64,000 bases of DNA from Fragilaria crotonensis (lineage: Eukaryota; Bacillariophyta; Fragilariophyceae; Fragilariales; Fragilariaceae), in assembly GCA_022925895.1 (NCBI GenBank), contig JAKSYS010000060.1:1-64000 (forward strand). The letters are read 5' to 3'. Below, in pieces: positions 34,148-45,444 of this stretch. How positions within the stretch are numbered: position 1 is the first letter of the stretch; each line of letters begins with the position of its first letter. A program made the position numbers and the translations under genes. The notes under the pieces were generated by a model. It was not told the origin of the DNA, did not search any database, and saw only the letters and a list, made by a program, of their open reading frames with translations.

Positions 34148-34861
34148 TCATCCTTGACGCGTTGGACGTCTGGTTGGGCGGCGAGTGCGTCGTGTTGGAC
34201 GACGCGTTGGGCTGCGAGTTCGACGCGTGGGACGTCGTGTTGGGGTACGAGTTCGACGAGTGGGACGTCGTGTAGGAGCCACGTCACAGCACGTATCTCG
34301 ATAATTCAGGCGGGCCTGAGAGCAGGTACCCGAGAGAGTGCCAAGGAACTCGCGCTCCAAACAAGACTTTCCATTGGTGGTAATCCTCCGTGGGCGAAGC
34401 TTTTCTCCAGTTTTGCACAAGCGACAGGTGCCACTTGACACGTTCTTCTTGCAACCGCAGTACTCACCTAACGCTTTCTGGTAGAGAGGACAGACGTCGT
34501 TTCGAGTGGCGGTGCTCTCCAAATCGATACATGAGAAACCAGGCCACGGCTGAGCATTAGGATTGGGCAAACTACTGCCGTCCTGGCAAAGCTTGCATTG
34601 CTTCACATTCGGTCCATTCCCTTCTTTGCATATGCACAGGAATTGTCCGAGATTCCTTAGAAAGTCGCACTCATATCTAGTCTGGAAGGTCATGACCCCT
34701 TGCAAATGGGCATCTTCGCATGTCATATCTTTTCCGCGGAGATTGATCACTTGGCTCTCATCTGATGGACTGAATCCATCTTGACAAAGACTGCACTTGA
34801 AGGCTGCGTTGACAACTGTAGACCACGCAAGAAGCAAATGAAGTGCTAGGATGGCTTTCAT
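34148..34861 (-). CDS. Secreted Cys-rich protein 1, with C-terminal PTRR repeats
   Basis: This 237-aa protein has a clear signal peptide (MKAILALHLLLAWSTVVNA). Three Cys modules follow, each opening with C-x-L-C: CSLCQDGFSP, CKLCQDGSSLPNPN and CRLCKTGEKLRP. Each module ends with a paired C-x-C or CC (FLCIC, YCGC, TCCD). The C-terminus is a repeat of PTRRPTRRTR, giving a strongly basic Pro/Thr/Arg tail. Two related proteins lie at 39363-40172 and 41475-42284, but there the PT-rich region is N-terminal. No enzyme motif is seen. A cell-wall or extracellular role is plausible, since diatom cell-wall proteins often combine Cys modules with Pro/Thr-rich basic regions, but this is inference. Confidence 0.8.
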   Translation of the reverse strand: MKAILALHLLLAWSTVVNAAFKCSLCQDGFSPSDESQVINLRGKDMTCEDAHLQGVMTFQTRYECDFLRNLGQFLCICKEGNGPNVKQCKLCQDGSSLPNPNAQPWPGFSCIDLESTATRNDVCPLYQKALGEYCGCKKNVSSGTCRLCKTGEKLRPRRITTNGKSCLEREFLGTLSGTCSQARLNYRDTCCDVAPTRRPTRRTRTPTRRPTRRTRSPTRRPTRRTRRPTRRPTRQG

Positions 34862-37800
34862 GTTTGAATCGCGGTAGAATCAACAATCAATGGGGTCTGC
34901 ACATAAGCAAGAGCCCAGGCATAAACTTCGCGAACTAGCTGACTACGGTTTCGTAGGATCACTCCAAATGATCAATGAATGACAAGAGACGAGAGAAGTC
35001 GGTGAAGAGATCGACTGGGTCTGGGATATGGACGGTTCAAATATGAAAGCTGAAACACTTAGTAGGCTTCTACACTCGTAGAACCTTACGAGAATTGACA
35101 ATAACGATTTGAACGTCCTTTTCTTGGTAGTGAACAAATGTTTGAGCCGGCAGCGTCAGTTGTATATGTATGTGCATTACGTCGACCGATCATCATGAAG
35201 GAGGGGGGTACCAGGTAGAATTCACAAGTTCAAGGTACATTTAGTATGTAGAGTGTAGAGTACGGATTACAAGTTACCCTGTGCTATCATACAAGTACTT
35301 TACGTACAATGCTTCTGTTTTTGGGTCGTTTAAAGTTTAAATCATGTGACTTGTCACGCGCTTCGATAAATAAAACCCTCAAATCATCATGTAGGAAATA
35401 TTACTGTTTTTCTTCATAGAGACATCAAGTCTATAGATTTGAATAAATACATAAATCCACATTTAAGTCCACGACCCGGGACTGCATTGAAACCTTCATC
35501 TTTCCCCTTTATTGTTATATGCACTGCATACATGATCTCCAATTAAACGAGTCAAGGCTATGAGTCCGTTGGGCGGAAATCAACATTGCCAGTCACATGA
35601 TAACAGTACAAGGGCATCCGTACCGCGATAAATTTAGCTGCCTTCGCTCCATTTTGGACCAGTCATTTGCTGGCTCTAGGTATGATACCAGATACCATTC
35701 CGTTGCTAGGCATAGTACATCATGTATATTCGTGTACCTCCCTTAATCAAGCCGGAATCGACAGGTCCTGACCATGTTTTGGTCGTGTAAAAAAATTCGC
35801 CATGTCCAAAGATTCTGTTGTCCTTGCAGTTTTTTTTGTATGGACACACTTGTGTCATGCGACTACGAGTACGGTAGTACCTTGTACTCAGAGAATAGTA
35901 CCGTCGTACCAGTCACTGCATTTTGTACTCCTGTTTCCAGTGCTACGAGCACTACCGTATTTCCTTGGAAATACCACCGGTGTTGTACTATCCAATAGGA
36001 ATCCACGGATCCTGCGGATTAATTAGAACTGGTACTATGCTGCATAATGGGGGTACTTGTACTCAACTACTTCATGGCGTTTTTCGTTTATTTTTGTGGG
36101 CATATCAACTCCAAACAATAGTACCAGCATTTTGGGATCTGCGATGTGCGTTGTACCTGCTGCGGTAAATTAATGTGCTTCATATACGGAACGAATGCAA
36201 CTTTCTTCCCGTGGTACTCTTCTACATTTTGCAGTACTAGCTCTACTAGTATGCAGTACCCCGACACTCTGAGTACTCCGGACTCCAGAGTGACACAAAT
36301 AAGAACCACCACCTCTCAACAACAATGGTAATGTACCATCAACACTGCCATTGGCGGCTTTGCCGCCGGAGTCGCCTTTGGCGGGCTCCTTGTTGCCTCA
36401 AGGACTTTCAGAGTTTTCTCAACATTGCGACAACCTGCACCAAATGACCATAAAAATGGCAGCTTGGCGAAGATAATGACAAGGAAGAAAGCCAATGCAG
36501 CATCGGTCTCCGCCGTCAGTTACCTAATAGGCAGCGATAGCGGTTTCTTTGACATTTTGATCTTGACAACGGTGCTGGTGTTAGATTCGGTATTTTTGAA
36601 CTGCAAAAATGTCACGCAATGTATTAATCCTACAACAAACCCTTGATGACTTGCATTTTCCTCAATCGTAGCTCAGTGTCAAGCGCAATGACTTAGTAAC
36701 CACAACACTTGTGTACGTTGCAGGAGCGTTTGCGATTGCTCTCGTCTATGCCAACTATTTTGACGCGTGCGCCGCTTGGATGATGAGTTGCGGCCAACAT
36801 GTCAAGTATGGAAATGGTCACTGCAATGAGGATAATACAACTGTTTATGCAGCTTTGGAATGAAATCACGAACTCCCGTGATTGAAAAATGCGTTTTATA
36901 AGCTTTAATGCACATAGGGTACTACAGAACCTCAACACAACTCCCAATTCAAGACGTTACTTAGCTCAATCAGATAACTGAAATAATTGATTTGTCAATG
37001 ACTTATTCAATTTTTCATTTGACAAATGGCAAAAAAGACAGACTGGTTTGTTTGCCATCAAACAGCAACAAGCAAGGTTTTCAAGTGATGTTGCACGATG
37101 GCAAACACAACAATTTGTTCACCAGGTATTCGGAACATGCAACTGAGTATCAAGCAACCAGCCACCACATTGATTTTGAACATGCATTGTGTTCACGGCT
37201 GCTGTGTTGGTCCATGTAAGCCTTGCTTAGGTCTTTGAGAAAACGACCAGCAAATCGAAAGAACAATGCAAACAATGACACCACCTGACTCTGTTTGCAT
37301 CCAAACCAATTGCGGATACTATTGGTTTGCAAATCTTGGACCTCTCGAGAGAAGTGATGACGGGGCCAAGGTGGAGCGGCATCCACAAATCCATTTCGGA
37401 TTGAATTATCTATTAAGTTGTCCTCTGTCACTCTCATTCAGGGAAGCCAACCTCCTCCCCCTCAATCAAAACATCGCCCCTTGCCATCCATGCCAGTCCT
37501 GCAGGGAAGAGAAAGAAGGCTTGGCAGCAGTCATGATCATGATGGGATCCTCAGGGATGCCAGAGGCCTCAACTACCGGTTTTTCACCGGCATCGTTGTT
37601 CTTTCTTGTGATGGTAGTGCCAGGACATTCAAAATCACACTTCCCATTTCACGTGCCTTCTCATTCTCTCAATGTGAACTAGAGCCTACTACTACTAGTA
37701 CTATAATAACTTTGAAAACAAATGATGCATCAAGAATTCAAGAGGAATGTTTAGAAGGGAAAGCATAAGAAAAACAACTCATTTCCATTTTCTGGCCAAA

Positions 37801-39362
37801 ATTGCCATAGAGTGACTATCAATAAGGGAAATACCTTAACCAGGAACTCTCTAGTATTATGGTCACCGAAGCAAAGTGTACTCTTAATTGGTACCATTTA
37901 CTGTATCGTTGTGTCTAGTACTCCATTGCCAGTACAAATGCATCACCGAGCCCTGCAAACTGCGTACGAATGTTGTTCCACATTTAGGAATATTGTTGGT
38001 AGCAATTAGAATGCAAGGAAATGACGTCAACATTTTTGTCGCAGAGTTTGCGTTTTGGAATATTGATTTTCATATTTCACCTGGAGCAATTTTTCAAGAA
38101 GCTTGTATTAAACTTTGTCATAGATTAAGAACATAAATCTGCACAACATTTGTTTGAACAATAATACAAATCTTCCTGCATTGATGTGATTATAACATTG
38201 AATACCCTCAACTTCCATCCAGTGCACCACAATTTTACCATTTCATGGTCAATGCCATGGTTTGTTTTGTTTTTATTGCTTCAATCCCTGATGATGCTTG
38301 CTTTGCTCTGCTTTAGTCTGTGTTTGCTGACTCGCTCTGTCTATTCATTGTTGTGCAGAAGCGTTGTTCTTGTCAGTAGTTTCCCAGCAAAGCACGTGGA
38401 CATGTCTCGCAAGGTGCTGAATTATGTCATGGCTGCTGGCTAGTTCTTTCTTTTTTGTCATTGGTATTATTGCAGCAATTATGATGGCTCAGAGAAATGG
38501 TATGCGCCTTTGGAACCACTGGTTCTTGACAATACTCCAAATGTCACAAATGTTGTGGTGAAATGATGATGAAGACCTCAAGATCATCAGATTTTCCACC
38601 TTCTCATATTGGCATGCATGTACCCCCCTTGGCTCCTTGTATACTACTTCTGTTCCAGATTTTGCTGCTCAAAGGTGTTGGAGTTGGAGGGGCCTGCTTA
38701 CCACTTAGTTAGTATTTGAATCCCAAATCCATGATCAAATGGACACGCACCATATTCCATCTCATGTGTTTAATTTTCGTCTGAAACCACTCCCACAGTG
38801 AATTCGATTTACAAATCACATAGGTCTAGTAGAGTCGAGATTTGTTGTTAGGATTTGATTATTCAGAGTTGAGTTGGTACCACCGTCAACGCACCGAATG
38901 TTGATCCGGATCACATTTGCAAAAGATACTGAGTACTCCGAGTGCTTGAGTTCACCAATGCAACTAAACAATAATACCAGTACGAATTAATTCACCATCG
39001 AGTGCCATCCCGAATCGTATCACAGATCACAATTGTCAATTTGACAACAACATTAGAACCTTTTACGCACAAAGGCATCACTGTCGATGATTAGTTATAG
39101 CCAGCAGGAACACGCACCATTAGTAATAGTCGCCGCACGAGAAGAATTTCTAAGAATGGAGTGTTTCACTTCTCGGAGTTCTCGACATAGAGCATACTAC
39201 TAAGTTATGAAATGTATGTATAGATGTGTGTATCTTCCTCAACTCTCGCTGGAGACGCATTAATCGAAAACCAGCCTTCACTCACACACTTTCACTCAGG
39301 GAAGATTCCACACTTACAATTCGGCGTTGTCCACATAAGAATAAAGATCTGTTTGTTTGCGT
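34862..39362. other. Long gene-poor region
   Basis: About 4.5 kb with no complete gene. GTAC-rich words are dense at 35680-36260. Short open frames at 37266-37768 and 38186-38443 (hydrophobic) lack motifs and splice context. One protein-like segment at 36331-36863 is listed separately. Confidence 0.55.
36331..36863 (+). pseudogene. Possible remnant of a membrane protein with an LNR-like end
   Basis: Two plus-strand segments read as protein. The first, from about 36331, gives NTAIGGFAAGVAFGGLLVAS (a glycine-rich membrane helix) and continues to NPTTNP. The second (36693-36863) gives VTTTLVYVAGAFAIALVYAN, then CAAWMMSCGQHVKYGNGHCN and a stop. GNGHCNEDN resembles the start of a Notch/LNR-type repeat, which then ends early. 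A splice-acceptor-like TTGCAG lies inside. The frames do not join, so this is either a broken gene or exons I cannot place. Confidence 0.3.
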
Positions 39363-40172
39363 TTAAGTGGCAGTGCAGCATTGCGCCGCCACGGCCTTCT
39401 TGGTCGCTGAGCATGAGAGGGCGAATGTGGCAGTGAATTCGTGTTCAAGGCAGCTCGCACCGTTCACCTGACGGTTCGGGAAAGGCAACTTCTTGCCCGA
39501 GCCGCAGAGTCGGCATACCTTTGCGCTGGCAATGGGGTTGTAACAACCGCAATAGGATCCGATACCACCTTGGTACTTGTAACAGTCCGAGGCCTTATCA
39601 GTTTGAGCGGAATTTTGAACTGAAGTGCACGTAACGCCTCCAAGGACTGCCTTGTTTGGATATCGGAGGGCAGAACCGTTTTCGCAGAGGAGACAATTAT
39701 TCGTTGGAGGCGGAGGTTGGGTCGAGCACGAGCAAGCCTGCGTACCGAGAAGGCGAAAATAATTGCAATCACTTGGATCCACAAGGCCTGTCAAATCGCC
39801 CAACGAATCCACGTACGCGCACGTCTGCTGTTTGTTTTCAAAAGCGATAACGGTCTTGGGAAACTTAGGGTTCTCGTTGGCTCTGCAGAGACCGCAACGA
39901 TACGGCGCAGTAGGACGCATAGTGGGCGTTGGTGGAAGCGGCAGGGTGGGTCTCCGAGTAGGGGGAGCAGTAGGTTTCTTTGTGCGATCTGTTGGGGTTG
40001 TGGTTGGTTTAAAGCCCGGGGGTTCGTAAGGAGGAAGTGTTGGTTTCAAACCCGTTGCGAGCACTCTTGCAATCGAAGGTGAAGGTACTTCGTCACCATC
40101 ATTGTGAATAAGGCGACCTTGGCTAATTGAGACGAAGCCAGCAAGGATGAGGAGGAACGACGTCGTCTTCAT
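39363..40172 (-). CDS. Secreted Cys-rich protein 2, with N-terminal PT-rich region
   Basis: Start chosen at 40172 (MKTTSFLLILAGFVSISQG), which gives a clean signal peptide; the frame is open to 40313 but that extension is not signal-like. After HNDGDEVPSPSIARVL comes a Pro/Thr-rich linker (LPPYEPPGFKPTTTPTDR ... RPTAPY), then three Cys modules: CGLCRANENPKFP, CLLCENGSALRYPN and CRLCGSGKKLPFPN. The paired motifs are ACSC, YCGC and QCC. The gene is colinear with the protein at 41475-42284, including the linker, so the two arose by tandem duplication. Length is 269 aa. It is probably extracellular; function unknown. Confidence 0.82.
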   Translation of the reverse strand: MKTTSFLLILAGFVSISQGRLIHNDGDEVPSPSIARVLATGLKPTLPPYEPPGFKPTTTPTDRTKKPTAPPTRRPTLPLPPTPTMRPTAPYRCGLCRANENPKFPKTVIAFENKQQTCAYVDSLGDLTGLVDPSDCNYFRLLGTQACSCSTQPPPPTNNCLLCENGSALRYPNKAVLGGVTCTSVQNSAQTDKASDCYKYQGGIGSYCGCYNPIASAKVCRLCGSGKKLPFPNRQVNGASCLEHEFTATFALSCSATKKAVAAQCCTAT

Positions 40173-41474
40173 CGCTTTCGAAGTGCTCTTGCGGGTACGG
40201 CTGGGAAAGTGTTCAGACTGGAAACTCGTGAAATGTGTGCATGATGTCAGTCTAGAGGTGGTACAGTAGAGTGTTATTCCCATGTGACTCTTACGAAATT
40301 GTTTGACGCACACGTGGGATTAGCCACATGGAAAATCTTAATTCATCTATATATTCATTTGCTTATCGCATGGAACGATACCAACGTAAGTAGCCGACTA
40401 CCATGTGCTACGTATATAGCGGTAAAATATATATTCACGTATACTACATTGAAGTGATGCGCTACCAAATCCTTTTGATCCCGTGAAATTAGACTGAATT
40501 TGCATGTGCAATTCACCAGAAAAATCGAAGTGAATCCGAACAGTTGTGGCGAAAATCGTTCGCCGCAAGTATTTGCGTCGAGACGTGAATTCGAGGCGCG
40601 AGCATCGAAGACAACCTTAAAGGCAATGAATATTCTGTGTCTATGTACTTGCATTTCATTTTTGCTGGGACATGCTCGACGAAACAATCCCACATCAAAT
40701 GCAGTAACAGCACCACATGGCGGTTCATGCGAACGAGCAGCCACGTGCACATAATGCTGCAACCTGAATAGACCTGACTTGACGCACGACTTGTGGTGGA
40801 ACAAAGCATACTCAAATGTCTGGATTCTGGATTCGACTCTTCGTAAAGCAATCCCTAGGACTGTTTCATCCACAACAAAAAATGGTTGCATTTTTCTACC
40901 ATCCTCTTGCCAGCTAAATTCAGCAAGAAACAAAGTACATCATGTGTTTACTGGAGAGCCACATGATTTGTCGAGCTGACAGCACGGCGTCAAATGCAAG
41001 AAAAAAATAACGCTCTCGCTGAAGTTCTATCCCCCTTGGTCAAGGGTTCGAATCTGTGTTGGGTGTCACACTCTAGGATCACACATCGAGACTCCAGCTT
41101 GCTGTAGAAGGATTCAACTTGTCGCAAGGATCAGCTGACAACTGCAACGAACTGCTCAAAAATATTCCAGCTTGCCACACCATTTGTCAAGTGGGTTGCG
41201 AAGTCAGCCAATCGTAAATTGACTATCATATATGATACAGTATATCATGTGTGATGTGAGGCAGTGTGGCGTACACAAGTACTAACCTTCAGGTTTTTAA
41301 CGACTATTTTCCACGCGGTCCTTTCACAGACATCAACAAGCAAATTTCTAAAAGAAACCCACAACGAACGCAAGGATTAGAGCAACCGTTGTCGCCTGGC
41401 AGATCAAAATCAGCCCCTCCACAACCAATGACTATGTTTTCCTCACAGAAATCGAATTCACATCAACCATAGTT
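40173..41474. other. Spacer between the tandem Cys-rich genes
   Basis: About 1.3 kb without a supported gene. Short frames at 40355-40933 on the minus strand and 40500-40754 on the plus strand overlap and carry no motifs. A B-box-like GGTTCGAATC occurs at about 41046, but no tRNA can be folded around it. Confidence 0.55.
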
Positions 41475-42284
41475 TCACGCGGCAGCGCAACACCTAGCAG
41501 ATACCTTCTCCTTTGTAGCCCGACATGTGTTATCAATCGATGCCACAAATTCATGTTGGCGACAGGTCACGCCCCCTACCTTACGACTGGGGTAAGGCAA
41601 TGTTGTCCTGTTGTCGCAAAGGTGGCACACTCTCGCCACGGACTTGGGATTGGAGCAACCACAGGCTGGTCCGATGGCGCCTTGATACTTGTAACAGCTT
41701 GACGCAACATCACGGCGGGCGCCATTTTGAATCGATCGGCAGGTGACACCGCCCAAGACCTTTCTGAATGGAAATGGAAGGGGGGAACCGTTTTCACAGA
41801 GGCGACAATAGTTCTTCGGAGGGATGGTTCCTGAATTGCACTCGCAAACGATCTGACCTAGATTGCGATAGAAATCACAATTCGAAGGATTAATCTTGGA
41901 AGTCAGAATTCCCAAACTGTGCACATATGCACAGGTTCTTGCTTGCCCGCGAAAGGGAATCGTCGCAGAAGGATCAAAAGGACGTTCATCAGGTCTGCAG
42001 AGCGAGCAAGGATAAGGCGCTGTAGGACGGCGAGTTGGCGTGGGCGGAATCGGTGCGGTGGGGCTCCGAGTAGGGGGAGCAGTTGGTTTCTTTGTGCGAG
42101 ATGTTGGGGTTGTCGTCGGTTTAAACCCAGGAGGTTCGTAAGGAGGAAGTGTTGGTTTCAAACCCACACCGAGCACTCTTGCAATCGAAGGTGCAGGCAA
42201 TTCGTCACCATCATTGTGTTCGAGACGGGCCTTCGCAGTAGAGAGGAGGGATCCAACAAGGAGAATGATGGATAAGAACTGCAT
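41475..42284 (-). CDS. Secreted Cys-rich protein 3, tandem copy of protein 2
   Basis: Start chosen at 42284 (MQFLSIILLVGSLLSTAKA, a signal peptide). The layout copies the gene at 39363-40172: HNDGDELPAPSIARVL, then the shared KPTLPPYEPPGFKPTTTPT linker and three modules opening CSLCRPDERPF, CRLCENGSPLPFP and CHLCDNRTTLPYPS, closed by CEC, ACGC and RCC. The signal peptide and linker region stay closely similar while the Cys modules have diverged more, keeping their Cys spacing. The product is 269 aa. No known domain is recognised. It is probably secreted or wall-associated. Confidence 0.82.
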   Translation of the reverse strand: MQFLSIILLVGSLLSTAKARLEHNDGDELPAPSIARVLGVGLKPTLPPYEPPGFKPTTTPTSRTKKPTAPPTRSPTAPIPPTPTRRPTAPYPCSLCRPDERPFDPSATIPFRGQARTCAYVHSLGILTSKINPSNCDFYRNLGQIVCECNSGTIPPKNYCRLCENGSPLPFPFRKVLGGVTCRSIQNGARRDVASSCYKYQGAIGPACGCSNPKSVARVCHLCDNRTTLPYPSRKVGGVTCRQHEFVASIDNTCRATKEKVSARCCAAA

Positions 42285-43685
42285 GGTGAGAGAAAGTTGT
42301 GAGCTATGTGGTGAAACGAGTGGCAAGATCTTGCGCAGATCTCAGTTTATGATTGAAAATGGGAACACTCCTGTCCGCACCGCGAGCGATCGTATGAAAA
42401 ACACTCAACACACGCTTTCAGATTTTGCGGAGAATTCTTTCAGCATGTACTCGAGGACTCCGGGGTAGTACTCATTACCAGTAGAATCAATGCTCTGACC
42501 ACGAGTATGGATATAAAAATTCACTCTATGCAGTGTCGGCGATCCAAGACTTGACTGGCATTCACAAGCCGCAAATGCTACTTGTACCGTGGCCGCATGT
42601 TGATATACAAATCTTTCGTACATTTTCAAAAAGGCGTTTAAATAAGTTGAAAGGACAATGGCATTTGTATGTGCAATTGCGTAGTAGTGATGAGTCGCAC
42701 TCACACGGCGCACACAAAGTTAAGTCTTGCGTCAAAGCGAGTCGTGAAGTCGACGATGAATGAATATCCTCGTAACGATGAAGTGCATGCATTATTGTCG
42801 TTGACTATTCTACCCACCAACCGGTGGTTAGTGGTTAGTATGATTATCACCGGTACTTGCACTGTACTCCGATTCAGTCTTGGTCTTTGAGCACACTTAT
42901 TTTGGAACTCATGAGTACTATGGTCACTACTAGCTAGAGTACAGGGTACAGTAGCTCCTTTGTGCATATTGTAAATCATAGCTGGAAACGTTCCTCCTAC
43001 GCTTGGACCCGTAATTGCAGAACAAGCTGATTTTTGACATTGAAGTCAACAACATCATGTCCAACATTTGTCATGATTCGGTGGCTGCTGTCAATGGGAA
43101 AGCTGTTGAAGCATTTCATACTCAAAGTGTACAGTATGATTGATGAGGAGGCACCTCAAAGAAAAAAAGGATGCATTCACACCATCCATTGCCTGGCTGG
43201 TGGATTGTTGTTGCAGAATGTATCCTTTGGTGCAATTCATCAAAGCAACGTTATACAAAGTCAAACAACTCTAGCTAATAGTACAGTAGTTCCCGAATTC
43301 GACCCAAGGGAATAATGTGACGTCAAAACTCCCTTTAAAATGTATTTTGCGTCATTTTCGTATGCGACTTGCGCGAACACCTCCAAGCTCCATGCGCATG
43401 CGTCTACTGTCTACTGTGCTTATAGCTAGTAGTACTGTAGTACTGGATTACTGCGACAACTTGGTACGAGTACTGTACCTCGAGGGTACTGGTACTCCGA
43501 GCTCCGAGTCTATACCTCTATGTACTGTACATCTTGACAGGCACTGGCACCAAGAACCGGATCACACCCCATCAACATCAGTAGCAACAAAGAGAGAACG
43601 GCTTTGCACTTTGCACTAAATTCATCATCCTCCAACGAGCAAGCGCGATCGCATCGTATCAATTCATAATTCTCATCTCTGTGTC
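42285..43685. other. Gene-poor spacer
   Basis: About 1.4 kb. GTAC-rich DNA is evident at 42840-42960 and 43420-43530. Open frames at 43034-43315 and 42405-42713 have no motif support. It must contain the promoter of the HAT-repeat gene, but no element can be named. Confidence 0.55.
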
Positions 43686-45318
43686 ATGGATCCATACTCC
43701 CAGCAGCATGATCCGAATCTAATCATCCAGGCCGCAGAGGAAAAACGAAGTGCTGGAGATTTATCGGGTGCAAATCTCTTGTTTGAATCGGCCCTGCTCG
43801 AATGGGGTGACGAAGCGCGCGAGGGCATCGGGGGTGAGCCACTACGAGACGCGCTGGCCAACCTGTGGCTCGCCTATGCTGACTTTCATAGGAGTAACAA
43901 GGCGTGGAAGTCGGCAATGGATACGTATGAACAAGCTATTAATGATCCGATTTCGGGAACATCGGCGGGGCGAGTCTTTTTGGAATACGCTCGTTTTGCT
44001 GAAGAACGAGACAAGCTTGTGACAGCTCAGAGGGTTTATCTGCGAGCTCTAGTGGGCGATGGCCAGCCGGCAGTGACTGATGAGCAGGATACGACGCTTC
44101 TTTGGAGTGAGTTTCTGGAGATGATGCGGAAGACAAAACCAAGCCTGACGTTGGCTAGCTTGAAAGAGGTTGTTCAAAAGGAGCACTTGCAGAAACAAGC
44201 CAAGCCCGAGGAGGTATCGTCGGTGAGTGAACCGTCTTCGAAGCGAGCTAGACATGAAGGAGAGACCAAAACGCATGTTGTTACTGCTGACGACGTCGAT
44301 GCCGAAAGAAATGAATTGCTCCTACTTATTTCACAAATGCCGCCAGAAATCTCAGCTGCCTGGATGGCTCGTGATGGGGATGCTCCACCACAGGCACCAG
44401 AGCACCCTCTGTTTTCTCCTACTCGTCCCAAAATGCCCGACGCGTCAGGCAGAGACCTGATTGGCGATGCCATGGCGTTGCGCGTCACAGAACGTCTTTT
44501 GTCGGCATCCGGAACAGTTTTGTTGGAGACCTGCCGTGCGCTTTGGCTAACAACGGCGTTGACCGAGAAGCAATCCTCACAGGCGTTGGATTCGCTTGAC
44601 AAAAGCATGGTAAGTACGCATGCCTCGTAGCGTCAGTAACTGTGCAGTAAGTGGAATCTCAATCGATACCTCGTTGCAGATGAAAGAGCTCAAGACCCTT
44701 GAGGCAAGTCACCATTCTCGTTTATCAGTTGCTGGTACGGCTAGTGCTGCTGTGCAAATGATGAACGATAAGGAGCGCAAGGGCTTTGAAAATGCATGCT
44801 CGCAACGTCGACAAGACGTCCTCAGTCGTTATGCATGGGAATTTCGCAACCTTTTGTGCATCCAACAAATCATCTTGACTAAATTGGGGGTCCCGGGGTT
44901 TGATGGTCCAACAGTGGATGCACGTGCCCTTGAGTTTCAATCCCATATATGCACATTACTGCACACTGCTTTTTTCCTGCGCAAGAATTTGGGTGAAGAG
45001 AGGCACAACAAAATGCTCGAGACTCAGCAAGCGCGACTCATCAAGGATCGAGACAATTACTCACCGGACACTGGGGCGCGGACACCGCCTCGCACCATGT
45101 CTCCAGTTCCACCACCAGGTATCGGCCAACCAATGTTCACGTCTCAGCCGCTGCCAATGTATGGACTGCCACCGCAACCACTCGGCAACTTTGTCGTGCC
45201 GCCAGGCTACAGACCACCTCCGCCGCCACCACCGAACATGATGCAACATCCTCCTCACATGATGATGCCTCCTGGTGGACACTATACTGGGCCACCACAG
45301 CCTCCCTATCATCAATAG
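43686..45318 (+). CDS. HAT/TPR-repeat protein with proline-rich tail, probable RNA-processing factor
   Basis: Two exons, 43686-44609 and 44680-45318, are joined by a 70-bp intron (GTAAGT...GTTGCAG); the product is 520 aa. Residues ~15-160 are HAT/TPR-like helices (LWLAYADFHRSNKAWKSA, then VFLEYARFAEERDKLVTAQR, RVYLRAL), the W-x-x-Y and aromatic pattern seen in RNA-processing proteins. A charged region with a basic patch (SSKRARHEGE, a likely nuclear localisation signal) follows, then a helical middle part. The C-terminal ~80 residues are Pro/Met/His-rich (YRPPPPPPPNMMQHPPHMMM), a composition common in splicing factors that bind WW, GYF or EVH1 partners. I could not assign the exact family. 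Confidence 0.8.
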
Positions 45319-45444
45319 CTGCTGTTGTCGAGCGAGGGCTTGCTGACCCCATCCCGCAGTGGACGGGGTTAGTACATAAGCGCATTAAAGATATCATAAA
45401 TGAAAAGTACACTTACAATATTCATCCTACTAGATTACTGAAAG

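Noticed and set aside
34090-34438. Plus-strand frames rich in Ser/Trp/Thr opposite the PTRR repeat
   Set aside because: They are antisense readings of the repetitive C-terminus of the Cys-rich gene, without their own start context or motifs.
41030-41075. B-box-like GGTTCGAATC suggesting a tRNA gene
   Set aside because: The flanking bases do not form the T-stem (AAGGG against CTGTG), and no A box, anticodon arm or acceptor stem can be paired.
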